Assembly: GCA_050949885.1 (NCBI GenBank)
Contig: JBMNGO010000005.1
Span: forward strand, 385,436 to 449,435
DNA: 64,000 bases
Direction: 5' to 3'
Source of the DNA: JBMNGO01 sp050949885
Lineage (GTDB): Bacteria; Bacillota; Syntrophomonadia; Syntrophomonadales; Syntrophomonadaceae
Shown here: positions 17,372 through 26,761 of the stretch, one piece after another
Layout of the letters: each line of letters starts with the position of its first letter
How positions within the stretch are numbered: the first letter of the stretch is position 1
Made by a program: the position numbers and the translations under genes
The notes under the pieces: model-generated
Seen by the model: only the letters and a program-made list of their open reading frames with translations
The model's database searches: none
What the model was told of the DNA's origin: nothing

Positions 17372-18472
17372 ATGAAACACTTTAATATCCCTATCTTTAT
17401 TCCCCATCTGGGATGTCCTTTTCAATGCATATTCTGCAATCAAAACCGAATTACGGCCCAAAACACCATGCCTGAACCTGAAGATGTTACCAGGTTGGTT
17501 AATAGATGGCTGAAAACCCTTCCTGAGAAGGGAGCCAATATTGAAATAGCCTTCTTTGGGGGTAGCTTTACCGCCCTGGACCAAGGTACCCAGGAAAAAT
17601 ACCTAAAAGCGGCTTTACCTTATGTAGAGAATAACCGGGTGACAGGGATTCGAATTTCTACCCGGCCTGATTGTATAGATGGTGAGATCCTGGGCAACTT
17701 GCAAAGATTTAAAGTTAAGACCATTGAACTGGGAGTACAGTCTTATTGTGATGAAGTGCTAAAAGCCTCTGGGCGCGGATATACGGAACAGGATGTGATT
17801 AGAGCATGCCGGCAGGTAGTGGCCCATGGTTTCAAACTGGGTATTCAGCTTATGATAGGTTTACCGGCCGATTCCCTGGCCCGTGACATGTATTCCACAA
17901 ATCAGGCCATTTCGGCCCAACCGGATATGGTAAGGCTCTATCCGACCCTGGTAATCAAAGATACTCCATTGGAGACTCTGTATTTGCAGGGTAAATACAA
18001 TCCTTGTTCACTTGCTGAGGCAGTCTTTATATGTAAAGAGATGTATCTGGAGTTCGAGAGAAAGGGAATAAATGTTATTCGCATGGGTTTGCACCCAGGT
18101 GAAGAACTGAATGCAGCGGGGGCTGTTGTTGCAGGCCCTTACCATCCCAGTTTTGGTGAACTGGTGGAACAAGATATTTTTAAGGAACAGGCGGATTTAG
18201 CTGTCTCTCAGTTAACTCAACAGCTGGATGCAAAACCCCGTGATATTACTCTTTTTGTACACAAAAAAGATATTTCCAAGTTAACCGGTCACAGGAAGTC
18301 TAATCTGGACTATTTTTATAAGACTTTAGGGTTAAACAAAATTGATATCAAAACTAGCCCAACTGGGGAACGAAATTGGGTAGGAGCTAATCTTAAGGGA
18401 ATGAAAAACCCTCTGGTGAGAATCTCCAGACAGGAATTAGCTGAAAAACGAAGAAAATTATGGGATATTTGA
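17372..18472 (+). CDS. Radical SAM protein, Elp3/YhcC-like
   Basis: This 366-residue radical S-adenosylmethionine enzyme has the iron-sulfur motif CPFQCIFC (CX3CX2C) near residue 14, AFFGGSFTA, and later GVQS and IGLP motifs. The overall pattern is that of the Elp3/HemN-like group found between rnc and smc in Clostridia. The reaction is unknown; tRNA modification is a reasonable guess from Elp3. Like all such enzymes it would release 5'-deoxyadenosine, which the salvage genes at 24262-28063 could process. Confidence 0.85.
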   Translation: MKHFNIPIFIPHLGCPFQCIFCNQNRITAQNTMPEPEDVTRLVNRWLKTLPEKGANIEIAFFGGSFTALDQGTQEKYLKAALPYVENNRVTGIRISTRPDCIDGEILGNLQRFKVKTIELGVQSYCDEVLKASGRGYTEQDVIRACRQVVAHGFKLGIQLMIGLPADSLARDMYSTNQAISAQPDMVRLYPTLVIKDTPLETLYLQGKYNPCSLAEAVFICKEMYLEFERKGINVIRMGLHPGEELNAAGAVVAGPYHPSFGELVEQDIFKEQADLAVSQLTQQLDAKPRDITLFVHKKDISKLTGHRKSNLDYFYKTLGLNKIDIKTSPTGERNWVGANLKGMKNPLVRISRQELAEKRRKLWDI

Positions 18473-18502
18473 TTCCCTTTCATATATCAATAAACGTATG
18501 TA

Positions 18503-18536
18503 CCGGGTCTAAATGCATTCCTTGGGTTGGACCCGG
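18503..18536 (+). terminator. Probable terminator or hairpin after the radical-SAM gene
   Basis: CCGGGTC (18503-18509) pairs perfectly with GACCCGG (18530-18536). The bases after it are ATCTTTAATTTTAT, only a loose T-run, so termination is likely but not certain. Confidence 0.5.
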
Positions 18537-18655
18537 ATCTTTAATTTTATACCATTGGCTGGATTTTAACCCAGGGGGGAAGTGTAAAAAAGCCGATTTA
18601 TTATAAAAGAGGTTTATCCATTTCAGTGTCAAATAGCTATCAAGGGGGTGTTCCA

Positions 18656-19621
18656 ATGCGCAATAAAATTATTAGGGAATTGTACTCAAATCCCCATGGA
18701 TATATTTCTGGCAGTAAACTTGCTAACAAACTTGGTATTAGCCGGGTGGCTGTTTGGAAACATATAGAAGCCTTAAAAAAGAAAGGATATAATATTGAAG
18801 GCACCAGTGGCAAGGGATACAGAATAAAGAACCCGGGAAATGTATGGTTATTGGAAGAACTGGAAGTGAAATTGGCACATAATTCCATGATAAATAAAAT
18901 ACTCTTCTATCCTAAAACTGATTCCAGTAATCAGATAGCCAAACAGATGTTGAGTGAAAATAAAGACATCCCCGGAACCTTAATTATTGCAGGTAATCAG
19001 ACTAAGGGAAGGGGTCGCAGGGGAAGATCCTGGGAATCGCCTCCGGGTGGATTGTGGTTTTCTCTAATTTTAAGTCCGAGGTTAGCTCTGCAGCAAACTG
19101 CCTTATTATCGTTAGTTTTTGCTGTAGCAGTGGCCGAAGCATTAGACAATTTCTTACCCGGAGCTTGCCAGATTAAATGGCCCAATGATGTCTATTGCAG
19201 GGGGAAGAAAATTGCCGGAATACTCCTGGAAGTAACCGGAGAAGTTGATCTTGCGGAAAGTCTTATAGTTGGAGTGGGAATCAATGCTAATGTGAAAGCG
19301 GAAATGCTGACTCTGCAAACCAGCCAGGCGGCTACTTCTCTGCTGGAGGAAACCAATAAGGCTTGTTCTCTGGAAGAGGTTCTGGTTACAGTTCTTAGTT
19401 CTATGGAGAAGTCTTACCATCAGTTTCAACATGATGGATTTGGGCATATCCTGGAGGAGTTTAAAAAAAGGTGTTGCCACCTGGGAAAAGATATAGTAAT
19501 TGAGTTGTCGGGTGAAAGGGTTATGGGCAAAAACGTTGATATCGATCATCAGGGCAACCTGTTGATTTGTGTCAATGGACAAATACAGCACCTGGCAACA
19601 GGAGATGTAAAACTTATCTAG
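18656..19621 (+). CDS. birA: Bifunctional biotin ligase/biotin operon repressor BirA
   Basis: The 321-residue protein has an N-terminal winged helix-turn-helix (SGSKLANKLGISRVAVWKHI). The biotin-protein ligase domain follows with GRGRRGRSWESPPGG (biotinyl-AMP loop) and IKWPNDVYCRGKKIAGIL, then a C-terminal SH3-like cap. It attaches biotin to carboxylases and represses biotin genes. ATG 18656 follows AAGGGGGTG; the upstream GTG at 18626 has no such site. It starts about 180 bases after the previous gene and probably has its own promoter. Confidence 0.95.
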   Translation: MRNKIIRELYSNPHGYISGSKLANKLGISRVAVWKHIEALKKKGYNIEGTSGKGYRIKNPGNVWLLEELEVKLAHNSMINKILFYPKTDSSNQIAKQMLSENKDIPGTLIIAGNQTKGRGRRGRSWESPPGGLWFSLILSPRLALQQTALLSLVFAVAVAEALDNFLPGACQIKWPNDVYCRGKKIAGILLEVTGEVDLAESLIVGVGINANVKAEMLTLQTSQAATSLLEETNKACSLEEVLVTVLSSMEKSYHQFQHDGFGHILEEFKKRCCHLGKDIVIELSGERVMGKNVDIDHQGNLLICVNGQIQHLATGDVKLI

Positions 19622-19648
19622 GTTGCCAAATTGGGGAGGAAATAATCT

Positions 19649-22600
19649 TTGTTTTTAAAATCGCTGGAGATTAAGGGTTTTAAATCATTTGCTGACAATA
19701 TTATCATTGAACTTAAACCGGGAATTAATATTGTGGTGGGCCCCAATGGCTGTGGCAAGAGCAATATTGTTGATGCTATCCGCTGGGTTTTAGGTGAAGC
19801 AAATGTGCGTAATATTCGCGGCCAAAAAAGCTCTGATGTTATCTTCAACGGCTCGGATCGCAAGAGAGCTCTGGGCATGGCCAGTGTGGAAATAACCATT
19901 GATAACAGTGATCACAGCCTGGATTTGGACTATAGTGAAATAACCCTGGGAAGAAAACTTTACCGGTCAGGAGAAAGTGAATTTTTTATTAATAAAATTC
20001 CGGTCCGGCTTAGAGATGTAGCCAACCTGTTTATGGGCACCGGATTAGGCAAAAAAGGATACTCCATAATAAGTCAGGGGGAGCTGGAGCAGGTACTTAA
20101 TGGCCAGCCTATGGACAGGAGACTTTTACTGGAGGAAGCTTCAGGGATAATAAAATACCGTCAACAGCGGGATGAAGTGAGAAAAAGAATAGATAGTACA
20201 AGCAGTGACCTGTTAAGACTGGGGGATATTTTAGATGATCTCAAGGAACAGAAGGAGCAACTTTGCGCCAAGGCAGAAAGAGCCCGGAAATATACTAGAA
20301 TCTCAGAGGAATGCGCAGAATTGGAAGAACTGGTACTAAGGTCGCAAATAGCCAAATGCAGGAGAGATCTGGAAAAAAAGAGCAATGAACTAAAAATACG
20401 CACTTTAAGATATGAGCAAGTAAAGACAGAAGTAGAAAAATTGGAGCAGAAGGCTCAAAAAGAGCAAGACCTTTTAAACTTGGCAGCCAATCGACTGAAA
20501 AACTTAAAGGAAGAAAAATTTTCGATTCAGTCTAAGATACAGTCCCTGGAAAGCGAAATCAGGTTGGGAGAAGAGCGGATAAAAAACTATCAAGAGAGGA
20601 TAAAGGCTGCTCAGGCGGATGAAACTAAATACCTCAAAATGTTAAACAACCTTACCAGTGATCTTGAAAAGAATGACTTGGATTTTCAGCAGGAGCAGAA
20701 AAAATATGAGGAAAGCCTCCAAAAATTCATGGGACTCCAGGTTGAAGTAGAAAAACTCAAGGAAAAAAATATACAGTTGCAGGAGTTATTGGAAAAGAAA
20801 AAAGAACTGGTTTTTTATCAAAAAAGTGACGAAACTCAGATTAAGAATAAAATTGTAGAATTAGAAGAACGGATCACCAGAACGGTTGAAAAAAAAGAAA
20901 GAGTAACCATACATTTAAAGAGCAATCAAGAAAAACTGGACCAACTAAGCCAGCAATTAACTGAATTAGCGGCTAGGCAAAAGACTAAGGAGGATTTGCA
21001 GCAAAAAGCTCAACAAAAGGTAAACTCTATAAAGGAACAGGTTGATAAAGAAGCGGAGCAATTAAAAAATGCGGAGGAGAAATTGCGCCGCATCAATCAG
21101 GAAAAGATAAAGGTTGAAAATCGTTTATTCGCTTTAAAAGATATGAAGCAGAACCTGGAAGGATATTCGGCAGGGGTCAAGGCCATTATGGCCCAGTCTC
21201 ACAAAAAGGCTATTTCTGGACTTTTAGGAATTTGGGGAGAAATAATCGATATTCCTCCTGGCATGGAAACGGCTATTGAAACAGCAGTTGGGCGTGCCGT
21301 AGAAAACATTATAGTGAAAACCGCTGATGATGCACAATGGGCCATAGAATACTTGAAAACCAACAAGCTCGGCAGGGTTACCTTTTTACCCCTGGATTCA
21401 CTCAAGGTTACAAAGATTTCCGACCGTATTATTGACACTTGCTGTCAGCAGAAAGGGGTAATAGGGTTGGCTTCCCGACTGGTCAGATTTGATCAGGTAT
21501 TCCAAAAAGCAGTGGATTATCATCTGGGACGGGTATTAATAACAGAGGATCTCACCGTAGCTGTTAATGTGTTTAAGAAATTTGGCTTTCCCATACGTAT
21601 CGTAACCCTGCAAGGAGATATGGTTAGTATGAGCGGGGCAATGACCGGTGGACTAAGAAACTCTGAACCAATAACTCCTCTTAAGCGACGGAAAGAAGAA
21701 AATGCCTTGAACCTGGAATTGGCGGAGATTAACCAAAAGCAAAAAAAGTATCAGGAAGAAAGCCTTAAAATATCAATGCAAATCAAAAAAATAGAAGAGG
21801 CCGCTGCCGCGGTTACCAGTGAAATGACGCACCACCGGATTGAATCTGAAATGTTAGCCCAGCAGATTCATCAATTGGAAAATGACCAAAAGAATTACTG
21901 GTTGGAATTAGAGGAATTAGCCAGTCAGGCTGCTGCTCTGGAGAAAAGTGCCACTGATCTGGAAACAGAAAAGCTAAAATTATTATCCCGCCAGGAGATA
22001 GCCAAAAAACAGAGCGATCGGGCAGCCACTGAGTTAGAAGAAATAAAGGAACAAATGACTTTAACTCAAAGAGAATACGAAGTGCTGAAAGAGAGGCTGG
22101 AGTCTACCAGAGAACAAATTGAAATGAAAAAAAGAGAGTTGGGAAATATAGAAAAAAGCCGGGACAAATTCATGCAAGTAAAGGAATCCTACCAGCAAAC
22201 CAGTCAGGAAGTCAAAGATATAAAAAACAGGTTAACTAAAGAAACTAATCTGCAAAAACAAAAAAACGAGAGACTAGCCGAACTCTTAAAGGATACCTTA
22301 GCATCTCTGGATGACATAATGCAATGGGAAACAGAGACCCAGGGACAAGAAAAAACCCATAAGGTAAACCTGGAACAAATTAGTCACCAGATGGTCCCTT
22401 TATTGGAGGAGAAGTCTGGATTGGAAAAATCCATCCATTATTTTGAAATTGAAAAAACCCGCTTAGAAACCGAGCTAATTAATCTTTGTCAAAAAGAGTC
22501 AGGGCGTGAGAACAAAGGTGAGCTAATTGAGCTTTCACCTTCCAAGCTTAACGAATATAGGGAAAGGATCAGTACCTTGAAAAAACAGTTGGCGGAATTG

Positions 22601-23209
22601 GAACCGGTTGATATTTCAGCCATAACTGAGTATCAGGAAACCAAAGAAAAATTTGAATTTATAAAAGACCAGTTCAATGATCTGGTCAAAGCCAGGGATT
22701 CCTTGAACAAGCTGATTAATGAGACTGAAGAGAAAATGATGGACCAGTTTAATATTTTTCTGGCGGAGGCAGGGGAAAGCTTTAACAGGACTTTCTGTGA
22801 AATATTTAATGGCGGCGAAGCCAGGTTAACCCTGGAAGAAGAAAATAGGCTGGAAGCGGGAGTGGAAATAAAAGTGAAAATGCCCGGTAAGAAAAGTCAG
22901 CATTTAAATCTCCTATCTGGAGGAGAAAGGGCTTTAACCTGTATTGCCTTGGTTTTTTCTCTTCTGCGGTTAAAACCTGTACCTTTTTGCTTACTGGATG
23001 AAATTGATGCGTCATTGGATGAAACCAATCTTATCAGGTTTAATAGATTCATCCAGGAAATGGCCAACCAACTGCAGTTTATTATAATTACTCACCGGCA
23101 GTCTACTATTGCTATAGGAAGCCAAATTTACGGGGTTACTATGGCTGAAGAAGGTATATCTTCTATTTTTACTTTGGATGCTAGGCAAGCCGAGAGTATA
23201 GCTGGTTAA
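19649..23209 (+). CDS. smc: Chromosome segregation protein SMC
   Basis: The 1186-residue SMC has Walker A GPNGCGKSNIVDAI at the N-terminus. Two very long coiled coils (about 170-500 and 680-1010) flank a hinge near 515-640 (GLLGIWGEIIDI to SGAMTGGLR). The C-terminal signature LLSGGERALTCIAL is followed by Walker B FCLLDEIDAS. With ScpA/ScpB it organises and separates chromosomes. The start is TTG after GGGGAGG. It lies directly upstream of ftsY, the classic rnc-smc-ftsY order. Confidence 0.97.
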   Translation: MFLKSLEIKGFKSFADNIIIELKPGINIVVGPNGCGKSNIVDAIRWVLGEANVRNIRGQKSSDVIFNGSDRKRALGMASVEITIDNSDHSLDLDYSEITLGRKLYRSGESEFFINKIPVRLRDVANLFMGTGLGKKGYSIISQGELEQVLNGQPMDRRLLLEEASGIIKYRQQRDEVRKRIDSTSSDLLRLGDILDDLKEQKEQLCAKAERARKYTRISEECAELEELVLRSQIAKCRRDLEKKSNELKIRTLRYEQVKTEVEKLEQKAQKEQDLLNLAANRLKNLKEEKFSIQSKIQSLESEIRLGEERIKNYQERIKAAQADETKYLKMLNNLTSDLEKNDLDFQQEQKKYEESLQKFMGLQVEVEKLKEKNIQLQELLEKKKELVFYQKSDETQIKNKIVELEERITRTVEKKERVTIHLKSNQEKLDQLSQQLTELAARQKTKEDLQQKAQQKVNSIKEQVDKEAEQLKNAEEKLRRINQEKIKVENRLFALKDMKQNLEGYSAGVKAIMAQSHKKAISGLLGIWGEIIDIPPGMETAIETAVGRAVENIIVKTADDAQWAIEYLKTNKLGRVTFLPLDSLKVTKISDRIIDTCCQQKGVIGLASRLVRFDQVFQKAVDYHLGRVLITEDLTVAVNVFKKFGFPIRIVTLQGDMVSMSGAMTGGLRNSEPITPLKRRKEENALNLELAEINQKQKKYQEESLKISMQIKKIEEAAAAVTSEMTHHRIESEMLAQQIHQLENDQKNYWLELEELASQAAALEKSATDLETEKLKLLSRQEIAKKQSDRAATELEEIKEQMTLTQREYEVLKERLESTREQIEMKKRELGNIEKSRDKFMQVKESYQQTSQEVKDIKNRLTKETNLQKQKNERLAELLKDTLASLDDIMQWETETQGQEKTHKVNLEQISHQMVPLLEEKSGLEKSIHYFEIEKTRLETELINLCQKESGRENKGELIELSPSKLNEYRERISTLKKQLAELEPVDISAITEYQETKEKFEFIKDQFNDLVKARDSLNKLINETEEKMMDQFNIFLAEAGESFNRTFCEIFNGGEARLTLEEENRLEAGVEIKVKMPGKKSQHLNLLSGGERALTCIALVFSLLRLKPVPFCLLDEIDASLDETNLIRFNRFIQEMANQLQFIIITHRQSTIAIGSQIYGVTMAEEGISSIFTLDARQAESIAG

Positions 23210-23234
23210 ATCATTTGAATAAAGGTGATAATGT

Positions 23235-24248
23235 ATGAGCTTATTCAATTTTATAAAAAATTCGGAAGAATCTAAAGAACCGGAAATTCGGACGGAGTTT
23301 GACTCTAATGAACCCTTAAACAACAAATCCAGGCAGGGTATACTGGAGAAATTAAGGGGTGGATTGAGTAGAACGAAAAAATCTTTTTCCCAGCAGATTG
23401 GCAACCTGGTCAGAAAATACAAAAAGCTGGATGAGGACTTTTGGGAAGAATTAGAAGAAATATTAATTCAGGCCGATGTGGGAATGGTTACTTCTATGGA
23501 ACTGGTCAATGACATAAGAAAGACTGCTAAGAAAAATAGGATTGGCGAACCATCAGAGGTAATCCAACTGATGAAAGAAGAAGTAATTAATCTATTTAAT
23601 AAAACCGACAGTCGGCTGCGATTGGCCGCTCAAGGGCCCACGGTGATATTGGTGGTTGGGGTCAATGGTTCTGGAAAGACTACTTCCATTGCCAAGCTGG
23701 CGTATATATTCAAAAAGGAGAACAAAAAAGTGCTGTTGGCAGCAGGGGACACCTTTAGGGCTGCAGCTGCAGAACAGCTGGAAATCTGGGCTGATCGGGT
23801 AGGAGTAGATTTAATCAAACATAGTGTAGGAGCTGACCCTGGTGCTGTAGTCTTTGATGCTATCCGGGCTTCTGTAGCAAGAAAAGCAGATATCCTGCTA
23901 ATTGATACAGCCGGGCGGCTGCAAAACAAAACTAATCTCATGAAAGAGATTACCAAAATAGGAAAGATAATTGAAAAAGAGCTGCCGGGAGCTCCCCATG
24001 AGGTCCTTCTGGTGCTGGATGCTTCCACCGGCCAGAACGCCATCAGTCAGGCCAAGCTCTTTAAAGAAGCAGTAGGAGTTACAGGAGTGATCTTAACCAA
24101 ATTAGATGGAACTGCTAAGGGAGGAGTTATCCTGGCAGTGGCCAAAGAGCTGGAACTGCCCGTAAAATTGGTTGGGATAGGAGAGGGAATGGAGGACTTA
24201 AGAGTTTTTTCCTCACAGATCTTTGCTGAAGCCTTGTTTGAGGAATAA
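23235..24248 (+). CDS. ftsY: Signal recognition particle receptor FtsY
   Basis: FtsY is the membrane-docking GTPase for SRP-mediated protein targeting. The 337-residue protein has a short acidic A-region (about residues 1-40), then the N and G domains with GVNGSGKTTSIAKLA, the DTAGRLQNK motif and TKLDGTAKGG. Its start lies 25 bases after smc. Length and motifs are normal. Confidence 0.96.
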   Translation: MSLFNFIKNSEESKEPEIRTEFDSNEPLNNKSRQGILEKLRGGLSRTKKSFSQQIGNLVRKYKKLDEDFWEELEEILIQADVGMVTSMELVNDIRKTAKKNRIGEPSEVIQLMKEEVINLFNKTDSRLRLAAQGPTVILVVGVNGSGKTTSIAKLAYIFKKENKKVLLAAGDTFRAAAAEQLEIWADRVGVDLIKHSVGADPGAVVFDAIRASVARKADILLIDTAGRLQNKTNLMKEITKIGKIIEKELPGAPHEVLLVLDASTGQNAISQAKLFKEAVGVTGVILTKLDGTAKGGVILAVAKELELPVKLVGIGEGMEDLRVFSSQIFAEALFEE

Positions 24249-24261
24249 GGAGGTTGAAATT

Positions 24262-25053
24262 ATGGTGGAAATCGCAATTATAGGAGGAACCGGAATCTAC
24301 GATCCAGGAATGCTGAAGGACGCAAGAACGAGTACTGAGACTACTCCTTTTGGAAATGTGGACGTACTGGTAGGAAAATATGAAGGATTGGAAATAGCAT
24401 TTTTACCCCGGCATGGACAACAGCACAGTGTCCCCCCTCATCTTATCAACTACCGGGCTAACATAATGGCTTTAAAACAGCTGGGAGTAAGAAGTATTAT
24501 TGCCACTGCTGCAGTGGGTTCCCTTCATTTTGAGTTCAAACCCGGCCATTATGTGCTGGTTGATCAATTTTTGGATTTTACCAAGAGCCGGCCGCAAACC
24601 TTTTATGATGGAGGCCCAGAAGGAGTGATCCATTGCGATATGACTGTACCCTATTGTGAAGAAGTGCGGGGAGCTCTAATGAAAGCTGGAGAGTCCATGG
24701 AAATAGAGCTGCATAACGGCGGGGTTTATGTTTGTACTGAAGGACCCCGATTTGAAACTGCAGCAGAGATAAGAATGTATAAAGACATGGGGGGGCAATT
24801 GGTGGGTATGACCAGTGTGCCTGAAGTAGTATTAGCAAGGGAACTAGGCATATGTTATGCAACTGTGTGCATAGTAACCAACTTTGCGGCAGGTATATGC
24901 CCGGAAAGGCTTACCCATAGTGAGGTGGTAGATATGATGAGAAAAAACACTGATCAGGTACGATCTTTAATAATGGGAAGTCTTAGGCATATCCCGCGTG
25001 ATAAAAAGTGTTCCTGCAATCAAATATTGGGTGAAACCGGTGTTCTCAAATGA
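24262..25053 (+). CDS. mtnP: S-methyl-5'-thioadenosine phosphorylase
   Basis: MtnP splits 5'-methylthioadenosine (MTA) with phosphate into adenine and 5-methylthioribose 1-phosphate; some homologues also take 5'-deoxyadenosine or purine nucleosides. The 263-residue protein has AIIGGTGIYDPG, FLPRHGQQHS and VCTEGPRFETAAEIRMY. ATG 24262 follows TAAGGAGG, so the gene starts just after ftsY; an upstream codon at 24223 inside ftsY has no ribosome site. It overlaps mtnA by 4 bases (ATGA) and heads a salvage operon. Confidence 0.93.
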   Translation: MVEIAIIGGTGIYDPGMLKDARTSTETTPFGNVDVLVGKYEGLEIAFLPRHGQQHSVPPHLINYRANIMALKQLGVRSIIATAAVGSLHFEFKPGHYVLVDQFLDFTKSRPQTFYDGGPEGVIHCDMTVPYCEEVRGALMKAGESMEIELHNGGVYVCTEGPRFETAAEIRMYKDMGGQLVGMTSVPEVVLARELGICYATVCIVTNFAAGICPERLTHSEVVDMMRKNTDQVRSLIMGSLRHIPRDKKCSCNQILGETGVLK

Positions 25054-26093
25054 TAAGAAATATTTATTGGGATAATAATGCTGTTTATATACTTGACCAA
25101 ACCCGGTTGCCCCATGAAATTGTTTATGAAAAATGTGAGACTCCGGAACAAGTGGCTGATGCCATTAGGCTGCTCAAAGTACGTGGGGCGCCCCTGATAG
25201 GGGTTACCGCCGCATTTGGGGTTGCTGTTGCCATGGCTCGTTATGGCGGCCCCCAAGATAAGATGGATGATTATATAAAAAGAGTCAGCGCTTTACTGAA
25301 AGCAACCCGTCCCACAGCAGTAAACCTGCAATGGGCTTTAGATCGTATGGCAATGGTGTATAGCCAAAACGCCGAAAAGAGTTGTGAAGATATTTCCCAA
25401 AGCCTGATTGATGAAGCCCATGCCTTAATTAAAGAGGATGTTACCAATAACAAAAAGATAGGAGAGTATGGACAGGACCTTTTTTCTGAAAGCGACCAGG
25501 TTTTAACCATATGTAATGCCGGAGCTTTGGCTACCGGTGGTTATGGAACCGCTCTGGGGGTAATAAGATCAGCAGTCAGTAGAAAAAAAATAAAAAAAAT
25601 ATGGGTTAGTGAAACCCGGCCTGTATTACAAGGAGCTCGCCTGACGGTCTGGGAACTATTGCAGGAAAAAATGCCGGTTACCCTTATCACAGACAATATG
25701 GCCGGGCACTTGATGAGAATCGGCTGTATTGATAAGGTAATAGTAGGAGCTGACAGAATTGCCATGAACGGAGACGTGGCCAATAAAATTGGCACGTACT
25801 CATTAGCTGTTTTGGCCCGGCATCATGGTATACCATTTTATGTTGCTGCTCCCTTATCTACTTTTGACTGGACCATCAAAAGCGGCCAGGATATTCCTAT
25901 AGAAGAACGAAATCCGGAGGAAATCCGCAAAATAGGTGATGTTTACCTAACCGTACCTGATGTGACAGTTTATAATCCAGCCTTTGATATTACCCCGGGG
26001 GATCTTATTACAGCCATTATTACGGAAGAAGGATTATTAAACCCGCCTTATACAGCCAGTATAGAACTGATGAGAAGAAAGAGGGAAGAATGA
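25050..26093 (+). CDS. mtnA: S-methyl-5-thioribose-1-phosphate isomerase
   Basis: MtnA isomerises methylthioribose 1-phosphate (or 5-deoxyribose 1-phosphate) to the ribulose form. The 347-residue protein has the eIF2B-like fold with the family segments VRGAPLIGVTAAFGVA, TICNAGALATGGYGTALGV (catalytic Cys) and VGADRIAMNGDVANKIGTY (catalytic Asp). It is translationally coupled at both ends: 4-base overlaps with mtnP and the aldolase gene. Confidence 0.95.
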   Translation: MIRNIYWDNNAVYILDQTRLPHEIVYEKCETPEQVADAIRLLKVRGAPLIGVTAAFGVAVAMARYGGPQDKMDDYIKRVSALLKATRPTAVNLQWALDRMAMVYSQNAEKSCEDISQSLIDEAHALIKEDVTNNKKIGEYGQDLFSESDQVLTICNAGALATGGYGTALGVIRSAVSRKKIKKIWVSETRPVLQGARLTVWELLQEKMPVTLITDNMAGHLMRIGCIDKVIVGADRIAMNGDVANKIGTYSLAVLARHHGIPFYVAAPLSTFDWTIKSGQDIPIEERNPEEIRKIGDVYLTVPDVTVYNPAFDITPGDLITAIITEEGLLNPPYTASIELMRRKREE

Positions 26094-26746
26094 AGCACCT
26101 TAAAGAGAGAAACGAAATTATTAGAATTGCCCGGGAGATAAGCAAATCGGGTTTGGTTGCTGGAACTTGGGGAAATGTCAGTCAGAGGGTCGCTCTTGAT
26201 TCCTGTATGGCTATTACTCCCAGTGGCATGGACTACTGGGCCTTGGAAGCGGAAGACATTGTAATTGTAGATATTAACGGCGAAATGAGGGATGGCCAAT
26301 ATAAGCCTTCAATTGAAACCCCGCTGCATTTGGCCATTTACAAAAAGCGACCTGACGTTCAGGCTATTGTCCATGTTCACAGCACCTTCGCTACAGTTTT
26401 TGCCGTGGCCGGAAAAAGTATTCCAGTAGTTCTGGAGGAGACTGCTCAGGTAATCGGACACGAGATCAGGGTTGCGCCTTATGCAGAATGTGGAACCAAT
26501 GAACTGGCAGAAATGGTGGCAGGTACTCTGGGTAGTGAAGGCAATGTAGTCCTTTTGGCCAATCATGGCGTGGTAGCCACAGGGAGGGATCTTAACGAAG
26601 CCCTTACAGTCTGCCGGGTTACAGAGAAGACTGCCCAGATAGTTCTGTGGGCAAGCCTATTAGGTAAAGTTAATGCCTTAGAACCGGGGCAGGTAAAGCT
26701 TATTCATGAGTCTTTCAAGGGTTACGGGCAAAAAAAACGGGGATGA
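26090..26746 (+). CDS. Class II aldolase/adducin family protein, fuculose-phosphate aldolase-like
   Basis: The 218-residue protein has the zinc site of class II aldolases: SIETPLHLAIY, IVHVHSTFA and ANHGVVATG (three His and a catalytic Glu). Fused by overlap to mtnP-mtnA, it is the expected third enzyme (Ald2) of the dihydroxyacetone-phosphate shunt. That enzyme cleaves methylthioribulose 1-phosphate to DHAP and 2-methylthioacetaldehyde, or the deoxy form to DHAP and acetaldehyde. The alternative, MtnB dehydratase, is less likely because mtnK, mtnC and mtnD are not nearby and MtnD-type salvage needs oxygen. The role is inferred from context. Confidence 0.8.
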   Translation: MKHLKERNEIIRIAREISKSGLVAGTWGNVSQRVALDSCMAITPSGMDYWALEAEDIVIVDINGEMRDGQYKPSIETPLHLAIYKKRPDVQAIVHVHSTFATVFAVAGKSIPVVLEETAQVIGHEIRVAPYAECGTNELAEMVAGTLGSEGNVVLLANHGVVATGRDLNEALTVCRVTEKTAQIVLWASLLGKVNALEPGQVKLIHESFKGYGQKKRG

Positions 26747-26761
26747 ATATAAGGAGGGCCA

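Noticed and set aside
18503..18640. A biotin-type riboswitch upstream of birA
   Set aside because: Only a simple hairpin is present; no conserved aptamer sequence was found, and biotin control in Firmicutes is by BirA itself.
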